From positions 52,106 to 116,105 of the forward strand of contig NZ_FMTT01000007.1 of NCBI RefSeq assembly GCF_900100345.1: a stretch of 64,000 nt of DNA. The letters are read 5' to 3'. Shown here in pieces: positions 62,271 to 64,000 of this stretch. How positions within the stretch are numbered: the first letter of the stretch is position 1; every line of letters starts with the position of its first letter. Source of the stretch: Paenibacillus tianmuensis (GTDB lineage Bacteria; Bacillota; Bacilli; Paenibacillales; NBRC-103111). The position numbers and the translations under genes were made by a program. The notes below the pieces were generated by a model, which was given only the letters and a program-made list of their open reading frames with translations, searched no databases and was not told the origin of the DNA.

Positions 62271-63116
62271 TTATGGATGGATGTCCGGGGTGCGCAACTT
62301 TTTTACGGGGTTCATTTTGCCGTAGGTCAACAGCTCCGATACGGTAACGAAACGGAAGCCGCGCTTCTTCAGCTCGGGTAAAATTTCCTTGAGCGCATTG
62401 GCGGTCTGGCCTTTCCCTTCCACGTAATCGTGGAACAGCACGATATCCCCGTTGCGCGTATTGCCGAGAACCTTGTTGACGATTTTGTCGACTCCCGGAG
62501 AACTCCAGTCCCTCGTATCCTGATGCCAAGACCACATCACGACCGCATATCCTTCGCTCCTCGCCATTTGGATCAGCTTCTCGTTATAAAAGCCCCCGGG
62601 CGGCCGAAACAGACGGCATTTTTGACCGGAGGCTGCATAGATGACCTCCTCTGCGCGCTGTATATCTTGTTTCAGCTTGGAGACGGATCCGTTTCGTTTA
62701 AAATACGTATGGGTATACGTATGATTGGCCAGCTCGTGGCCTTCCTCCACTTCGCGCTTCACCAACTCCGGGAACCTCTCTACCTTGTTGCCGACCAGAA
62801 AAAACGTTGCCTTCGCTTCGTAAAGCTTGAGAAGATCGAGAATTTGCGCGGTATCGTCCGGGTCGGGGCCGTCATCGAATGTAAGCGCAATGACTTTTTC
62901 CGTCGTCGGCACTTCCCAGATGACCTCGCCTCGTTGTTCGTAGTAGGCCCTTCCTTTGCGGGGCGCATCCTCTGCCGTGACGGATGACTGAACCATAAGC
63001 AGGCCTGCCACGGCAGCCGTCAGTGTAGCCGAAATGATCTTACGAATGACCGATCCCTCCTGAACGCAAATGTTAGATTTTAGGATGGCCTGTCCGGTGA
63101 GGATTATAACGATCAT
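62271..63116 (-). CDS. Exported polysaccharide deacetylase (NodB family, PdaA/PdaB-like)
   Basis: A carbohydrate esterase family 4 protein. It has TFDDGPDPDDT (catalytic and metal Asp), the zinc pair in ELANHTYTHTYF, RPPGGFY, the DTRDWSSPG stretch and the final IVLFHDYV. It would deacetylate wall glycans, as the sporulation PdaA/B enzymes do. A signal peptide follows at RKIISATLTAAVAGLLMVQSSVTA. The ATG at 63116 has no ribosome binding site, while a perfect GGAGGG lies 7 bp before an ATT codon at 63047 that immediately precedes the signal peptide, so translation may begin at ATT. Confidence 0.9.
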   Translation of the reverse strand: MIVIILTGQAILKSNICVQEGSVIRKIISATLTAAVAGLLMVQSSVTAEDAPRKGRAYYEQRGEVIWEVPTTEKVIALTFDDGPDPDDTAQILDLLKLYEAKATFFLVGNKVERFPELVKREVEEGHELANHTYTHTYFKRNGSVSKLKQDIQRAEEVIYAASGQKCRLFRPPGGFYNEKLIQMARSEGYAVVMWSWHQDTRDWSSPGVDKIVNKVLGNTRNGDIVLFHDYVEGKGQTANALKEILPELKKRGFRFVTVSELLTYGKMNPVKKLRTPDIHP

Positions 63117-63197
63117 CCGTTTCTACCTTTTTCCTTGTGTGAAAATGCCATCGAACCGGCAAGCTAATGTCATATCCTTGAAGTACGGAGGAAACGT

Positions 63198-64000
63198 ATG
63201 AAAAAAGGGGTTCTGATCATGGCCGCGGCCGCGGTCTGCATCGGTCTCGGGTCGTTGCCCGTCCGCGCAGGGGCGCCTGCCGCTCCGTCCAAGCTCACCT
63301 TCGTCGTGCAGGCTTCGCCGGAATCGGCTATGCGCAGCGAGCTGACGGTCCGATCGCCCAAGCTGCTCAAGAAGCTGCTGCCGGAGAAGGTGCGGCCTGT
63401 GCAGCAGGTGCCGCTTACGGATGTGTATGCGGTGCTGGAGAAGCAAGGAGCGGCGGTCCGGTATGCGATCGACGCGCAGGGTAACTGGTACGATACGCAG
63501 CATAGGCAATCGCTGGAGCTGCCCCAGGTCCTAAAAGATCGGCTTCACGGATATGCCGAAGCGGTCCGTGCCGCCCATTACGGTCAACTGACCTCGTGGG
63601 AGGAAGCGCGAAAAACGGTTGCGATGAAGGCGGTATGCCGGATCGTCGACTTGGAGACGGGGCTCGCCTTTCAAGCGCAGCGCCGCGCCGGCAGCAGCCA
63701 TGCGGATATGCAGCCGCTGACCAAAGCGGATACTGCGGTAATGAAAGAGATCTATAAAGGCGCTTGGAGCTGGAGACGGAGAGCCGTATTGATCGAAAAG
63801 GACGGGCGGTCGTTTGCCGCTTCAATGCACGGCATGCCGCATGGCGGCGATGGCATTCCCGGCAACGGGTTTTCTGGACATTTTTGCGTCCATTTTCTCG
63901 GGAGCACTACCCATCGCTCCAAAACTGTGGACTCCGACCATCAGTGGATGGTGTACAAAGCGGCCGGCCGCTTGGAGGAAGGCTTCAGGCTTGCTTCGCC
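63198..64000 (+). CDS. Exported protein of unknown function (3' partial)
   Basis: A frame open from ATG 63198 (GGAGG 6 bp upstream) to the end of the window, at least 267 residues. A signal peptide (MKKGVLIMAAAAVCIGLGSLPVRAG) is followed by a globular region with LTDVYAVLEKQGAAVRYAID, and near the end DGIPGNGFSGHFCVHFLGSTTHRS and DHQWMVYKAAG. I recall the GHFCxHFxxSxTH pattern from exported Paenibacillus/Bacillus proteins but cannot name the family; the cysteine and histidines could form a hydrolase or transpeptidase site. It is divergent from the deacetylase gene, the gap being about 80 bp. Confidence 0.75.
   Translation, partial: MKKGVLIMAAAAVCIGLGSLPVRAGAPAAPSKLTFVVQASPESAMRSELTVRSPKLLKKLLPEKVRPVQQVPLTDVYAVLEKQGAAVRYAIDAQGNWYDTQHRQSLELPQVLKDRLHGYAEAVRAAHYGQLTSWEEARKTVAMKAVCRIVDLETGLAFQAQRRAGSSHADMQPLTKADTAVMKEIYKGAWSWRRRAVLIEKDGRSFAASMHGMPHGGDGIPGNGFSGHFCVHFLGSTTHRSKTVDSDHQWMVYKAAGRLEEGFRLAS

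Overview
The window looks like a chromosomal segment of a moderately GC-rich Gram-positive endospore former, most likely Paenibacillaceae. The grounds are strong AGGAGG-type ribosome binding sites, PBSX-type tail genes, a SpoVB-type flippase, an Amidase_6 protein, lipoprotein-type ABC receptors and a polysaccharide deacetylase. No rRNA, tRNA, CRISPR array, integrase or att site was seen.

Layout. (1) 1-7368: the distal late operon of a PBSX-like contractile tail (prophage or tailocin). It runs from a repeat-rich tape measure protein through XkdP, XkdR, XkdS, XkdT and XkdU homologues to a holin and an amidase, ending at a terminator. The XkdQ hub gene is absent from its usual place. (2) 7408-10311: a chimeric gene that encodes a class-3 lipase-like domain, RTX repeats, EF-hand-like repeats and, at its C-terminus, the missing XkdQ-like hub domain. 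(3) 10507-14654: a chemoreceptor and an ArsR-type regulator gene split by a TnpB-only IS605-family element; exact removal of the element restores the reading frame. (4) 15039-20715: a five-gene peptide ABC transporter operon. (5) 20810-26477: DMT, MATE, APC and MFS transporters and a MarR regulator. (6) 26762-30408: a compact candidate RiPP cluster with an EpiD-like flavoprotein, a 42-residue precursor ending in Cys-Asn-Gly-Cys, a radical SAM/SPASM maturase and an MFS exporter. (7) 30822-31819: an HNH nuclease and the remnant of a YihY-type membrane protein gene. (8) 31839-49546: two divergent operons for an apparent membrane-associated machine: vWA proteins, a tubulin/FtsZ-like protein of about 1130 residues, a zinc-ribbon GTPase, a GTPase-associated (GAP1-like) membrane protein and several uncharacterised partners. 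(9) 49617-55578: SpoVB-like flippase, Amidase_6 protein, a small unknown protein, an AraC regulator, and a sugar isomerase with a Gfo/Idh/MocA dehydrogenase. (10) 55859-60572: a BmpA-type nucleoside ABC transporter operon. (11) 60665-64000: nucleotidyltransferase, methyltransferase, polysaccharide deacetylase and the start of an exported protein that runs off the window.

The most interesting items are the lipase-RTX-hub fusion, which looks like an effector built into a tail hub; the flavoprotein plus radical SAM RiPP cluster; and the tubulin-vWA-GTPase locus. All functional statements rest on reading motifs and on remembered family features; no database search was run.
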